Shown here piece after piece: positions 1-7,793 of a stretch of 64,000 bases of DNA. The stretch is from Caballeronia temeraria (GTDB taxonomy: Bacteria > Pseudomonadota > Gammaproteobacteria > Burkholderiales > Burkholderiaceae), in the NCBI RefSeq assembly GCF_001544795.2, contig NZ_FCOI02000030.1, forward strand, positions 29,194-93,193, in the 5' to 3' direction. The first letter of the stretch is position 1. Each line of letters begins with the position of its first letter. A program made the position numbers and the translations under genes. The notes under the pieces were generated by a model, which saw only the letters and a list, made by a program, of their open reading frames with translations, did no database searches and was not told the DNA's origin.

Positions 1-96
1 GACGCGCTGCAAAGCGATGCGCACGCAGGCGGCGTGTTCGTCGCGACGCCCGGCGCGCGCGGCGTCGCGGAAGCCGTATTTGCGGGCAAGGCGTAA
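1..96 (+). CDS. C-terminal end of a probable SMP-30/gluconolactonase family protein (partial)
   Basis: Only the last 31 codons and the TAA stop of this gene lie in the window. The visible tail has the spacing GG-V-F, G-x-RG, E-x3-F-AG. This resembles the closing strand of SMP-30/gluconolactonase/LRE proteins, which usually end in a GGLF...GVRG.PE..F-like pattern. An aldose 1-epimerase follows on the same strand, a pairing common in sugar catabolic operons of Burkholderiaceae. The identification rests on about thirty residues and is tentative. A rho-independent terminator follows 45 bases after the stop. Confidence 0.45.
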   Translation, partial: DALQSDAHAGGVFVATPGARGVAEAVFAGKA

Positions 97-141
97 CGAA
101 AAAGGAGTGAGGCGGCGCGCAATCGACGCGTCGCCCGACAT

Positions 142-163
142 GCCCCGGCGATGCCGGGTTTTT
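142..163 (+). terminator. Rho-independent terminator after the partial first gene
   Basis: CCCGGC (144-149) and GCCGGG (153-158) form a short GC-rich stem with a 3-base loop, followed directly by five T residues. It lies between the truncated first gene and the epimerase. An in-frame ATG at 151 falls inside this hairpin, which argues against starting the epimerase there. Confidence 0.65.
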
Positions 164-186
164 CGCCTCTCGATGGAGCACGAGTC

Positions 187-1290
187 ATGGCTGTCGCACG
201 CACAGAGCAAAGACCGAATCCTGCATCGACGTCCAACGCCCAGGCGAACGCCCGCCGTTCGCGGCTGGCCGCCGCCACCGAACCACCGATCCGTCCCGGA
301 CCGAGCACCGCCGTCGTCGCGATGGGCGGGCAGAACGTCGAAGGCTGCATCACGCTCGCCAATCCGCATTTGAGGCTCGAACTCGCGCCGTCGCTCGGCG
401 GCGGCATCACGCGCTTCGACTGGCGGCACGAAGGCACGCTCGTGCCGATCTTCCGGCCGTGCGTCGCGCCGGGTCCGGACACCGATCCGAACCAGCTCGC
501 GTGCTATCCGCTCCTGCCGTATTCGAATCGCATCGGCAATGGGCACTTTCAGTTTTCCGGACGTTCCATCGACGTGCCGTGCAATCGCGCGGGCGAGCCG
601 CTGCCGCTGCATGGCGACGGCTGGCTCGGCGCGTGGGAAGTCGCGGAAGAAGCGTCCACGCGCGTGCGTCTGACGCTCGATCGCAGCGACGGCAAGCCGT
701 ATGCCTTTCGCGCCGCGCAGACTTACGCGCTCGAAGAGGCGACGCTCGTCGTCACGCTCGATGTCGAAAATACCGGCGACGAAGCGCTGCCGTTCGGCCT
801 CGGCCTGCATCCATTTTTGATGCGCGAGCCGGACACGGAGTTGTCGGCGGCGGCGGGCGGCGTGTGGCTGTGCGGCGACGACTGGCTTCCCGTGCGGCAC
901 GTGCCGGCGCCGCCTGCGTGGCAATTCGGCGTCGCGTATCCGATGCCATCGGAAATGGTCAACAACGCGTTCACCGGATGGAGCGGCCGCACGAGCGTGC
1001 TGTGGCCGAAGCGCCGGCTTTCGCTGACGATCGCCGCCGATACCGACTACTACGTGCTGTACGCGCCGCCTGGCGAGAGCTTTTTCTGCTTCGAGCCGGT
1101 CGATCATCCGATCAACGCGGTGAATCTGCCCGGCGGCGGCGAAGCGAACGGCATGACCGTGCTCGAACCGGGCGAGCGGCTGTCGCGCGAATTCCGCTTT
1201 ACGGTCGAGCGCACCGGCGAGGCGACGCGGCGTGGCCGGCCGCGCACGCGGGCAGGGGCGAAGGCGCGCGCTCGGGACGCGTCGCGTTGA
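187..1290 (+). CDS. Aldose 1-epimerase (galactose mutarotase-like)
   Basis: This is a 367-residue protein of the aldose epimerase/galactose mutarotase fold, which interconverts alpha and beta anomers of aldoses in the cytoplasm. Family hallmarks visible are LxLHGDGW in the first half, the active-site GLHPF motif in the middle, and CFEPVxHPxNAxN near the end, which carries the catalytic Glu region. I chose the ATG at 187 because GGAG lies about nine bases upstream; the in-frame ATG at 151 is within the preceding terminator. About 50 N-terminal residues before the catalytic fold and an Arg-rich C-terminal tail are not typical of the core domain. The sugar substrate cannot be told from the sequence. 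The neighbouring SMP-30-like fragment suggests a role in aldose or aldonate catabolism. Confidence 0.8.
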   Translation: MAVARTEQRPNPASTSNAQANARRSRLAAATEPPIRPGPSTAVVAMGGQNVEGCITLANPHLRLELAPSLGGGITRFDWRHEGTLVPIFRPCVAPGPDTDPNQLACYPLLPYSNRIGNGHFQFSGRSIDVPCNRAGEPLPLHGDGWLGAWEVAEEASTRVRLTLDRSDGKPYAFRAAQTYALEEATLVVTLDVENTGDEALPFGLGLHPFLMREPDTELSAAAGGVWLCGDDWLPVRHVPAPPAWQFGVAYPMPSEMVNNAFTGWSGRTSVLWPKRRLSLTIAADTDYYVLYAPPGESFFCFEPVDHPINAVNLPGGGEANGMTVLEPGERLSREFRFTVERTGEATRRGRPRTRAGAKARARDASR

Positions 1291-1358
1291 TCCGTGCGGG
1301 GAAGCGGCGCCACGCACGTTAAAATGCGTGGCATCGACGTTTCCAAGACTTTCCCGCC

Positions 1359-2171
1359 ATGTCCTTTATCGAATCGCTCAACGCCGCGTGGTCGCGGACT
1401 CAATCGCTTTTGTGCGTCGGCCTCGACCCCGAGCCCGCCAAATTTCCCGGCGAGCTCAAGGGCCGCGCCGATGCGATCTTCGAGTTCTGCAAGACCATCG
1501 TCGATGCGACCGCGCCGTATGCGTCGTCGTTCAAGCCGCAGATCGCGTACTTCGCGGCGCATCGCGCGGAGGATCAGCTCGAAGCGCTGATCGCGCATAT
1601 CCACGAGCAACACGCCGGCATTCCGGTGATTCTCGATGCGAAGCGCGGGGATATCGGCAGCACGGCGGAGCAGTACGCGAAGGAAGCGTTCGAGCGCTAC
1701 AACGCGGATGCCGTCACGGTCAATCCGTACATGGGTTTCGATTCGATCGAGCCGTATCTCGCGCATGAAGGCCGCGGCGTGATCGTGCTGTGCCGCACGT
1801 CGAACGCGGGCGGCTCCGATCTGCAATTCCTCACCACCGACGGCAAGCCGCTGTATCAGGTCGTCGCGCAGCTCGCGGCCGGCAAATGGAACGCGAGCGG
1901 CCAGCTCGGATTGGTCGTCGGCGCGACGTTTCCGAAGGAAATCGAAACGGTGCGAGGGATCGTCGGCGATATGCCGCTCTTGATTCCGGGCATCGGCGCG
2001 CAGGGCGGCGATGTCGAAGCGACCGTGCGCGCGGGCCGCACCGCGAACGGCACGGGCATGCTGATCAATTCGTCGCGTGCGATCATCTACGCCGGCAGGG
2101 GCGATGATTACGCGCAAGCGGCGGCGGAAGCGGCGAAGAAGACGCGCGATACGATCAATCAGTACCGGTAA
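1359..2171 (+). CDS. pyrF: Orotidine 5'-phosphate decarboxylase, type 2
   Basis: The 270-residue product matches the type 2 (subfamily 2) OMP decarboxylases, which convert OMP to UMP in the last step of de novo pyrimidine synthesis. The signature DAKRGDIGSTAEQYA near residue 90 carries the catalytic Lys/Asp residues. GLDP near the N-terminus and the late IPGIGAQGGD stretch that contacts the substrate phosphate are also present. The length matches the family. The ATG at 1359 starts a typical N-terminus (SFIESLNAAW). A short hairpin with TAAAAT lies just upstream at 1311-1332 and may include a -10 element, but no good -35 was found. The gene converges on the SNF2 helicase, with only eight bases between the stops. 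Confidence 0.95.
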   Translation: MSFIESLNAAWSRTQSLLCVGLDPEPAKFPGELKGRADAIFEFCKTIVDATAPYASSFKPQIAYFAAHRAEDQLEALIAHIHEQHAGIPVILDAKRGDIGSTAEQYAKEAFERYNADAVTVNPYMGFDSIEPYLAHEGRGVIVLCRTSNAGGSDLQFLTTDGKPLYQVVAQLAAGKWNASGQLGLVVGATFPKEIETVRGIVGDMPLLIPGIGAQGGDVEATVRAGRTANGTGMLINSSRAIIYAGRGDDYAQAAAEAAKKTRDTINQYR

Positions 2172-2179
2172 CGCTCAGG

Positions 2180-5100
2180 TCAGCCGCCGGGCAGCGGCGC
2201 GAACAACGCGTCGATGTCCTCGGCGGAAAACTTCTCCACCGCGCGGGAATCTTCCGACAGAATGCCCGCCGCGAGCGCCGCCTTGCGCTCCTGCATCTCC
2301 AGAATCCTTTCTTCGATGCTGCCGGCCGCGACGAGCTTGTACACGAACACAGGCTTGTCCTGCCCGATGCGGTGCGCCCGATCCGTCGCCTGATTCTCGG
2401 CCGCCGGATTCCACCACGGATCGTAGTGAATGACGGTATCGGCCGCCGTCAGATTCAGTCCGACGCCGCCCGCCTTCAGGCTGATCAGGAAGATCGGCGC
2501 CTCGCCCGCCTGAAAGCGCCGCACCGGCGTCTTGCGGTCGGCGGTCTCGCCCGTCAGCGTGACGTATGCGAGACCGGCTTCGTCGAGCGCGGCGGCGATG
2601 ATCGCGAGCATGCCCGTGAACTGCGAGAACACGAGCACGCGCCGTCCTTCCTCGATGAGTTCCGGCAGCATGTCCAGCAACAGCGCGAGCTTCGCCGATC
2701 CCGGCGCTTTCCCCGCGCGCGGCAGCTTGACGAGCGACGGATCGCAGCAGACCTGCCGCAGCTTCAATAGCGCGTCGAGCATCAGGATGTGGCTGCGCGC
2801 GAAACCTTGCTTCGCGATCGCGTCGCGCACCTTCTTCTGCATCGCGGCGCGCACGGTCTCGTAGAGATCGCGCTGCGCGTCTTCGAGCTCGACGCTGCGC
2901 ACGATCATCGTCTTCGGCGGCAATTCGGTCGCGACTTCGTCCTTGCGCCGGCGCAGCATGAACGGGCGAATCCGGCGCGCGAGCAGATCGCGGCGCGTCG
3001 TGTCGTTCTGCTTTTCGATCGGCTTGCGCCAGCGAGCGGTGAAGTCCTTTTGCGAGCCGAGAAAGCCGGGCAACAGGAAATCGAACTGCGACCAGAGTTC
3101 GCCCAGATGATTCTCGAGCGGCGTGCCGGTGAGACACAGCCGATGCCGCGCCCTCAACGTGCGAATGACGCCCGCCGCCTTGCTCGCCGCGTTCTTCACA
3201 TATTGCGCTTCGTCGAGTATCAGCAAGTGAAAGTCGTGCTGCGACAAAGCTTCCTGATCGCGCCAGACGAGCGGATAGGTCGTGATGACGAGATCGTGCT
3301 GCGCAATCTCCGCGAAGCGTTCGTGGCGCAGCGGGCCGTGCAGATCCAGCACGTTGAGCGCGGGCGCGAAACGTTGCGTTTCCTCGGTCCAGTTGTTGAC
3401 GAGCGTGGTCGGCACGACGATCAGCGCCGGCTGCGCGAGCCGGCCCGCTTCCTTCTCGACGAGGATATGCGCGAGCGTCTGAATGGTCTTGCCGAGTCCC
3501 ATGTCGTCGGCGAGTACGCCGGCGAGATCGTGTTCGCGCAGGAACTGCATCCATTCGACGCCCTCGCGCTGATAGTCGCGCAAGCGCGCTTGCAGGCCGC
3601 GCGGCGCGTCGATCCTGCGCGGTCCGGCGGCATTGCGCAGCCGTTTCGCGAGTTCGATGACCGACGCATCGCCGTCGAACTGCCAGCGCAGCGTTTCATC
3701 GGCTGAGGCAAGACGGCCGGCTTCGAGTGCAGAGAGCCGCAGCGGCGTGTCGGCGTTCGGGGCGACGCGGTCGAACAGGTCGATCAGCGCGCGCACGAGC
3801 GGTTTGATCCGCGCGGCGCGCAGCATGAAGCGCCTGCCTTCCTGCGTGCGGAATTCGACGGCATGCGTATCGTCGATGGCATCGAGCGCGCCGTTCAGCC
3901 AGCGGCGATCGCGGGCGAAAAGTTCGGCGAGCAAGAGTTCGAGCCGCACGCGCTCGCTTTCGACCGTGATGCCCAGTTCGAGATCGAACCAGCCGTTCTC
4001 CGACGCGCGCGCGGTCGCGTCGATCGCCTCGACTTCGACGACGTCGAAACGTGAATTGGGCACGATCTCCACGCGCCAGCCGGCTTCACGCAGCGCCGGC
4101 ACCTGATCGGCGACGAATGCCGACCACGCGTCGCGCGCGGGCATGATGAAGCCGCCCGCGTACGGCGAGTCGTCGCGATCGAGCTGCGCGCCGGAAATCG
4201 ACTTCAATCCGCATTGGGCGAGCCGCGCCGAACACGCGTTTTCCATCTCGCTCCGGCGCGCAATGCGGACGAGTGCGCCGTCCGCGAGCCGCACGAGCAC
4301 GTCGGGACTGTTTGCCGCGATCGGGACGCCGCCGTAATCGAAATCGAGCCGCGCGATGTCGAGCTCCAGCGCGGGCATGCTCAGCTTGCGCGGCGCGTCG
4401 AGCGGCAGCGTGTCGAGCGTGAGCACGGGAACGGGCGCCGCGTCGATCATGCGCATTCCCGAGTCGCCTTCGGCGGGCGGCATCGGCAGTTCGGGTGCGA
4501 ATTCCGCGAGCGCCGCGCGGACCGCGTCTGCTTCGTCCAGCGTGAGCACCGGCATCGACAGATAGTCGGCGAGAAGCTCGTCGGGAATCGGCGCGTCGAC
4601 GACGCCCGTTTCGTTCGTGACGATGTCGACGTAGAGCGCCGGCTCCGTCGGCAGCACGACGTTGGATTGCGGCTCGGTTTCGAGCGACGCGAAGATCATG
4701 TCGTCGCCATGCGGAATCCATTCGATGTTCCCGCGACGGGCGGCGCCCTCGCGCAGCGGCTCGGCGAGTCGCGCATTGCGGAGGTCCGGCTCGAAGTAGA
4801 GGCGGCCCGTCGCGAGCATCATCTGCCAGACGATCGCGCCTCGCTTGCCGGTCACTGCGCGGCCGTCGCCCGAGAGACCGCGCTCGTTTCTGAGCCCACG
4901 AACGATGGCGTCGTCTTCCCGGGTGACGAATTTCGGCGGATTGTTCCACGCGGCGAAGTTCGGATACCACGTTTCGGTCGCGCGGATGTCGCCGTTGACG
5001 CCGAGCCGCGCCTTCAACATCGTGATGTCGAAAGACAGTGTCTCGCGCACGGACGGCACGAGCACGTAGAGAATCCGGTAGCTTGCGCCCGTCGCGGGCC

Positions 5101-5494
5101 GGGCCGCTTTCGCTTGCGCTTGCCGCGTCGCCTGAACTTTGGCTCGAAAGCTCGCGAGCCACTGTTCGACTTCCAGGCTCACGCCGGTCCGGGCGGCGGC
5201 TTCTTCGCGCTCCAGATAGGCGAGCAGCGTCGCCGCGACGTGCTTGCATTCGTACCCCACGGGGCACGAGCAATAGCCGCGCGGCCGATCTTCCCTGAAG
5301 GAAATCTCGACCGTGTACGGCAGCGGCTGCGTACCGGGCACCCGCGCGCGCAGGATCTTTCCTGTCCAGCCGATATCGCGCACGACGTGAACGTAGTCGA
5401 GCGCCTTGCCGATCGTCCGGGCGCCCATCCAGCGGATCACCTCGTCCTTGCTGAAGCTGACGGCATCCGCCGGACTTTCGATGCGTTTGTTCAT
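2180..5494 (-). CDS. SNF2-family DEAD/DEAH helicase with SWIM zinc finger
   Basis: This large 1104-residue protein is a Swi2/Snf2 ATPase that would move along or remodel double-stranded DNA-protein complexes. A SWIM-type zinc finger lies near the N-terminus, with C75, C77, C83 and H85 in a CxCx5CxH arrangement. The ATPase lies in the C-terminal 450 residues: Walker A DDMGLGKT at about residue 662, the DEAQ box at about 761, the LTGTPLEN motif III, and a C-terminal helicase lobe with SLKAGGVGLNLT and the motif VI stretch ATDRAHRIGQ. The long middle region has no domain I recognise. It is the last gene of the apparent thiL-pgpA-pncC operon, 16 bases after pncC. The precise cellular role of bacterial SWIM-SNF2 proteins is not well defined. 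Confidence 0.9.
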   Translation of the reverse strand: MNKRIESPADAVSFSKDEVIRWMGARTIGKALDYVHVVRDIGWTGKILRARVPGTQPLPYTVEISFREDRPRGYCSCPVGYECKHVAATLLAYLEREEAAARTGVSLEVEQWLASFRAKVQATRQAQAKAARPATGASYRILYVLVPSVRETLSFDITMLKARLGVNGDIRATETWYPNFAAWNNPPKFVTREDDAIVRGLRNERGLSGDGRAVTGKRGAIVWQMMLATGRLYFEPDLRNARLAEPLREGAARRGNIEWIPHGDDMIFASLETEPQSNVVLPTEPALYVDIVTNETGVVDAPIPDELLADYLSMPVLTLDEADAVRAALAEFAPELPMPPAEGDSGMRMIDAAPVPVLTLDTLPLDAPRKLSMPALELDIARLDFDYGGVPIAANSPDVLVRLADGALVRIARRSEMENACSARLAQCGLKSISGAQLDRDDSPYAGGFIMPARDAWSAFVADQVPALREAGWRVEIVPNSRFDVVEVEAIDATARASENGWFDLELGITVESERVRLELLLAELFARDRRWLNGALDAIDDTHAVEFRTQEGRRFMLRAARIKPLVRALIDLFDRVAPNADTPLRLSALEAGRLASADETLRWQFDGDASVIELAKRLRNAAGPRRIDAPRGLQARLRDYQREGVEWMQFLREHDLAGVLADDMGLGKTIQTLAHILVEKEAGRLAQPALIVVPTTLVNNWTEETQRFAPALNVLDLHGPLRHERFAEIAQHDLVITTYPLVWRDQEALSQHDFHLLILDEAQYVKNAASKAAGVIRTLRARHRLCLTGTPLENHLGELWSQFDFLLPGFLGSQKDFTARWRKPIEKQNDTTRRDLLARRIRPFMLRRRKDEVATELPPKTMIVRSVELEDAQRDLYETVRAAMQKKVRDAIAKQGFARSHILMLDALLKLRQVCCDPSLVKLPRAGKAPGSAKLALLLDMLPELIEEGRRVLVFSQFTGMLAIIAAALDEAGLAYVTLTGETADRKTPVRRFQAGEAPIFLISLKAGGVGLNLTAADTVIHYDPWWNPAAENQATDRAHRIGQDKPVFVYKLVAAGSIEERILEMQERKAALAAGILSEDSRAVEKFSAEDIDALFAPLPGG

Positions 5495-5510
5495 GCGATT
5501 CAGCCGTGCC

Positions 5511-6011
5511 TCACCGCTCGCGCTGATCCAGAAACTCCAGCAGCTTGCGCAATGCGTGCGCGGCGGCCTGCGTTCTCACCTGCTCGCGGTCGCCCTTGAA
5601 ATGCTGCGTCTCGATCTGCGTATGCAGACGATTGCTCCAGCCGAAGCACACGGTGCCCACCGGCTTCGCCTCGCTGCCGCCCGCCGGCCCCGCGACACCC
5701 GTGATCGACACCGACACCTGCGCGCGGCTGTTGCGCAGCGCGCCTTCGGCCATCGCCTTCGCGACCGGTTCGCTGACCGCGCCGTGCTGCTCGATCAGCG
5801 TCGCGGGCACGCCGATCATCTCGATCTTCGCCAGATTCGAATACGTGACGAAGCCGCGCTCGAACCACACGCTGCTGCCCGAAATATCCGTGATGGCGGT
5901 CGCGACCATGCCGCCCGTGCACGATTCGGCGGTCGTGAGCATCAGCCCTTCGTCGCGCAGCTTGTTGCCGACGCGAATCGCAAGTTGGTGAACGACAGTG
6001 TCGGTTGGCAT
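5511..6011 (-). CDS. pncC: Nicotinamide-nucleotide amidohydrolase (CinA C-terminal domain protein)
   Basis: The 166-residue product is a stand-alone CinA C-terminal domain. PncC enzymes deamidate nicotinamide mononucleotide to nicotinate mononucleotide in pyridine nucleotide recycling. Family signatures seen are TTAESCTGGM at about residue 24, WFERGFVTYSN, HGAVSEPVA, and SVSITGVAGPxGGS followed by KPVGTVCFGW. Length and ends agree with the short CinA form, and no competence-damage N-terminal domain is present. The gene sits 28 bases downstream of pgpA on the same strand, an order seen in many beta-proteobacteria, and is probably cotranscribed with thiL and pgpA. Confidence 0.93.
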   Translation of the reverse strand: MPTDTVVHQLAIRVGNKLRDEGLMLTTAESCTGGMVATAITDISGSSVWFERGFVTYSNLAKIEMIGVPATLIEQHGAVSEPVAKAMAEGALRNSRAQVSVSITGVAGPAGGSEAKPVGTVCFGWSNRLHTQIETQHFKGDREQVRTQAAAHALRKLLEFLDQRER

Positions 6012-6039
6012 GGCGATGTTCTCGAAAAGTTGGACGGAC

Positions 6040-6573
6040 TCAGACGGTCATGCGCCAGAGCGCGATCACGAGCAGCGAGAAGAACGCCGCGACGAGATCA
6101 TCGAACATGATGCCGAAACCGCCTTTCAAACGGCGATCGAAATAACGGATGGGCGGCGGCTTCACCATGTCGAAGAAGCGGAACACGATAAACGCCCACA
6201 ATTGCCCGGTGAAGGTCGCGGGCGTGACGAGCAGCAGCACGAGCCAGAACGCGATGATCTCGTCCCACACGACCGGCGACGGATCGTCGGTGCCCAGCTT
6301 CTTCGCGGTGAAGCCGGTGAACCAGCATCCGGCGATGAAACCGGCGACGATCAGCGCGCCCCATTCCGCGACCGTCAGATGCGGATTGAACACGACGAAC
6401 GACACCCACGCGAACAGCGTGCCAACCGTGCCCGGCGCGAGGGGCGACAGCCCGCTGCCGAAGCCGAGCGAAAGAATATGAAGCGGATGGTCGAGCATGA
6501 AGCGCGCGCTTGCCTTGCGCGGCTTGCTGCGCGGAGCGGTCGAGTCGCCCGCGAGCGTGGGGTCAGTCTGCAT
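6040..6573 (-). CDS. pgpA: Phosphatidylglycerophosphatase A
   Basis: This 177-residue membrane protein matches PgpA, which dephosphorylates phosphatidylglycerol phosphate to phosphatidylglycerol at the inner membrane. The family motif GFGSGLSPLAPGTVGTL is present, followed by several hydrophobic segments. A DDLVAAF stretch near the C-terminus supplies conserved acidic residues. The start overlaps the end of thiL by 11 bases, which implies translational coupling in a thiL-pgpA-pncC operon. The first 30 or so residues are hydrophilic and precede the conserved core. Confidence 0.93.
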   Translation of the reverse strand: MQTDPTLAGDSTAPRSKPRKASARFMLDHPLHILSLGFGSGLSPLAPGTVGTLFAWVSFVVFNPHLTVAEWGALIVAGFIAGCWFTGFTAKKLGTDDPSPVVWDEIIAFWLVLLLVTPATFTGQLWAFIVFRFFDMVKPPPIRYFDRRLKGGFGIMFDDLVAAFFSLLVIALWRMTV

Positions 6574-7552
6574 GGAAATGATCGAAGCCTTGCAACGTCA
6601 GAGAGAGCGGGGCGCCCGAGGCATCGCGCCAGGCGATGCCCGGCGCACCGGATGGCTCGATTGTACCGATGCGCGTCAGCGGGACTTTCACGTTCGTCGC
6701 GATAGTCGCGAGCGCGGCGCGCGCCTCGACGGGCGCGGTGAAGCAGAGCTCGTAGTCGTCGCCGCCCGCGAGCGTGCACTGGCGGCGCGCGGCTTCGGGA
6801 AGCGCGCGCACGGCGTCCGAACACGGCACGGCGTCGGCATCGACGGCGGCGCGCACGCCCGAGCGCTTCAGGATGTGCATGAGATCGCCCGCGAGGCCAT
6901 CGGAAATATCGAGCGCCGCGTGCGCCACGCCGCGCAATGCGATGCCCAACGCGACGCGCGGCTCCGGGCGCTCCAGCGCGCGACGCCAGTCGCAACCTTC
7001 CGGCGCGCGCCATTCGCCGCGAATCGCGCCGAGGCCCGCGCGGGCATCGCCCAACGTGCCCGACACCCAGATGTCGTCGCCGGGCCGCGCGGCATCGCGA
7101 CGCAATGCCGCACCCTGCGGCACGTCGCCGAACACGGTGATGCAGATGTTGAGCGGACCGCTCGTCGTATCGCCGCCGATGAGCGCGCAGTCGTGACGCT
7201 CCGCAAGCGCGAAGAGACCGTCGCTGAACGCCTGGAGCCACGCTTCGTCGGCGCGCGGCAACGCGAGCGCGAGCGTGAACGCGTGCGGCGCGGCGCCCAT
7301 CGCGGCGATGTCGGAAAGATTCACCGCGAGCGCCTTGTGGCCGAGCGCGTACGGATCGACATCGGGAAAGAAATGACGGCCTTCGACCAGCATGTCCGTC
7401 GATATGGCGAGCTGATGGCCGATGGGCGGCGCGATGAGCGCGCAGTCGTCGCCGATGCCGAGCGGCCGAGCAGCCTCGTCGTCATGACGTGGCGAAGGCG
7501 CCGTCGCGCGGCGTGCAAAGAAACGGTCGATCAGAGAAAACTCGGAGAGCAT
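6563..7552 (-). CDS. thiL: Thiamine-monophosphate kinase
   Basis: ThiL phosphorylates thiamine monophosphate to thiamine pyrophosphate, the last step of cofactor synthesis. The product is 329 residues when started at the ATG at 7552 (MLSEFSLIDRFF), which matches the usual family N-terminus; a GTG at 7585 would add 11 residues. The ATP/Mg-binding GDDCAL motif, the AVNLSDIAAMGA stretch and the central DISDGLAGDL motif are present, with GGDDYELCFT near the C-terminus. It is the first gene of the minus-strand operon and is divergent from maeB. Confidence 0.95.
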   Translation of the reverse strand: MLSEFSLIDRFFARRATAPSPRHDDEAARPLGIGDDCALIAPPIGHQLAISTDMLVEGRHFFPDVDPYALGHKALAVNLSDIAAMGAAPHAFTLALALPRADEAWLQAFSDGLFALAERHDCALIGGDTTSGPLNICITVFGDVPQGAALRRDAARPGDDIWVSGTLGDARAGLGAIRGEWRAPEGCDWRRALERPEPRVALGIALRGVAHAALDISDGLAGDLMHILKRSGVRAAVDADAVPCSDAVRALPEAARRQCTLAGGDDYELCFTAPVEARAALATIATNVKVPLTRIGTIEPSGAPGIAWRDASGAPLSLTLQGFDHFHAD

Positions 7553-7793
7553 CGTCGGCGATTGAGGTTGATTGTTGCGATGCACGATGAAAACGGAGCG
7601 CCCAAAAAAGCCGCGCTCTATCCCGGAAATACTCGGCCGATGCTCGCGAAGGCTTGTCGCACGGAGCGATCAGACGTTTTCCGGTCATGGCACTTGTAGC
7701 CGAAATGCATGGAGCGCCGTCCGAAACCGCGACTGAATGGCGCTACAATGCGTTCGAACTTCCATTCTAATTCCCGCACTGCTAGCCCGCCTT

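Noticed and set aside
151..186. Earlier ATG for the aldose epimerase
   Set aside because: The start lies within the terminator hairpin and lacks a ribosome-binding site; ATG 187 has GGAG at good spacing.
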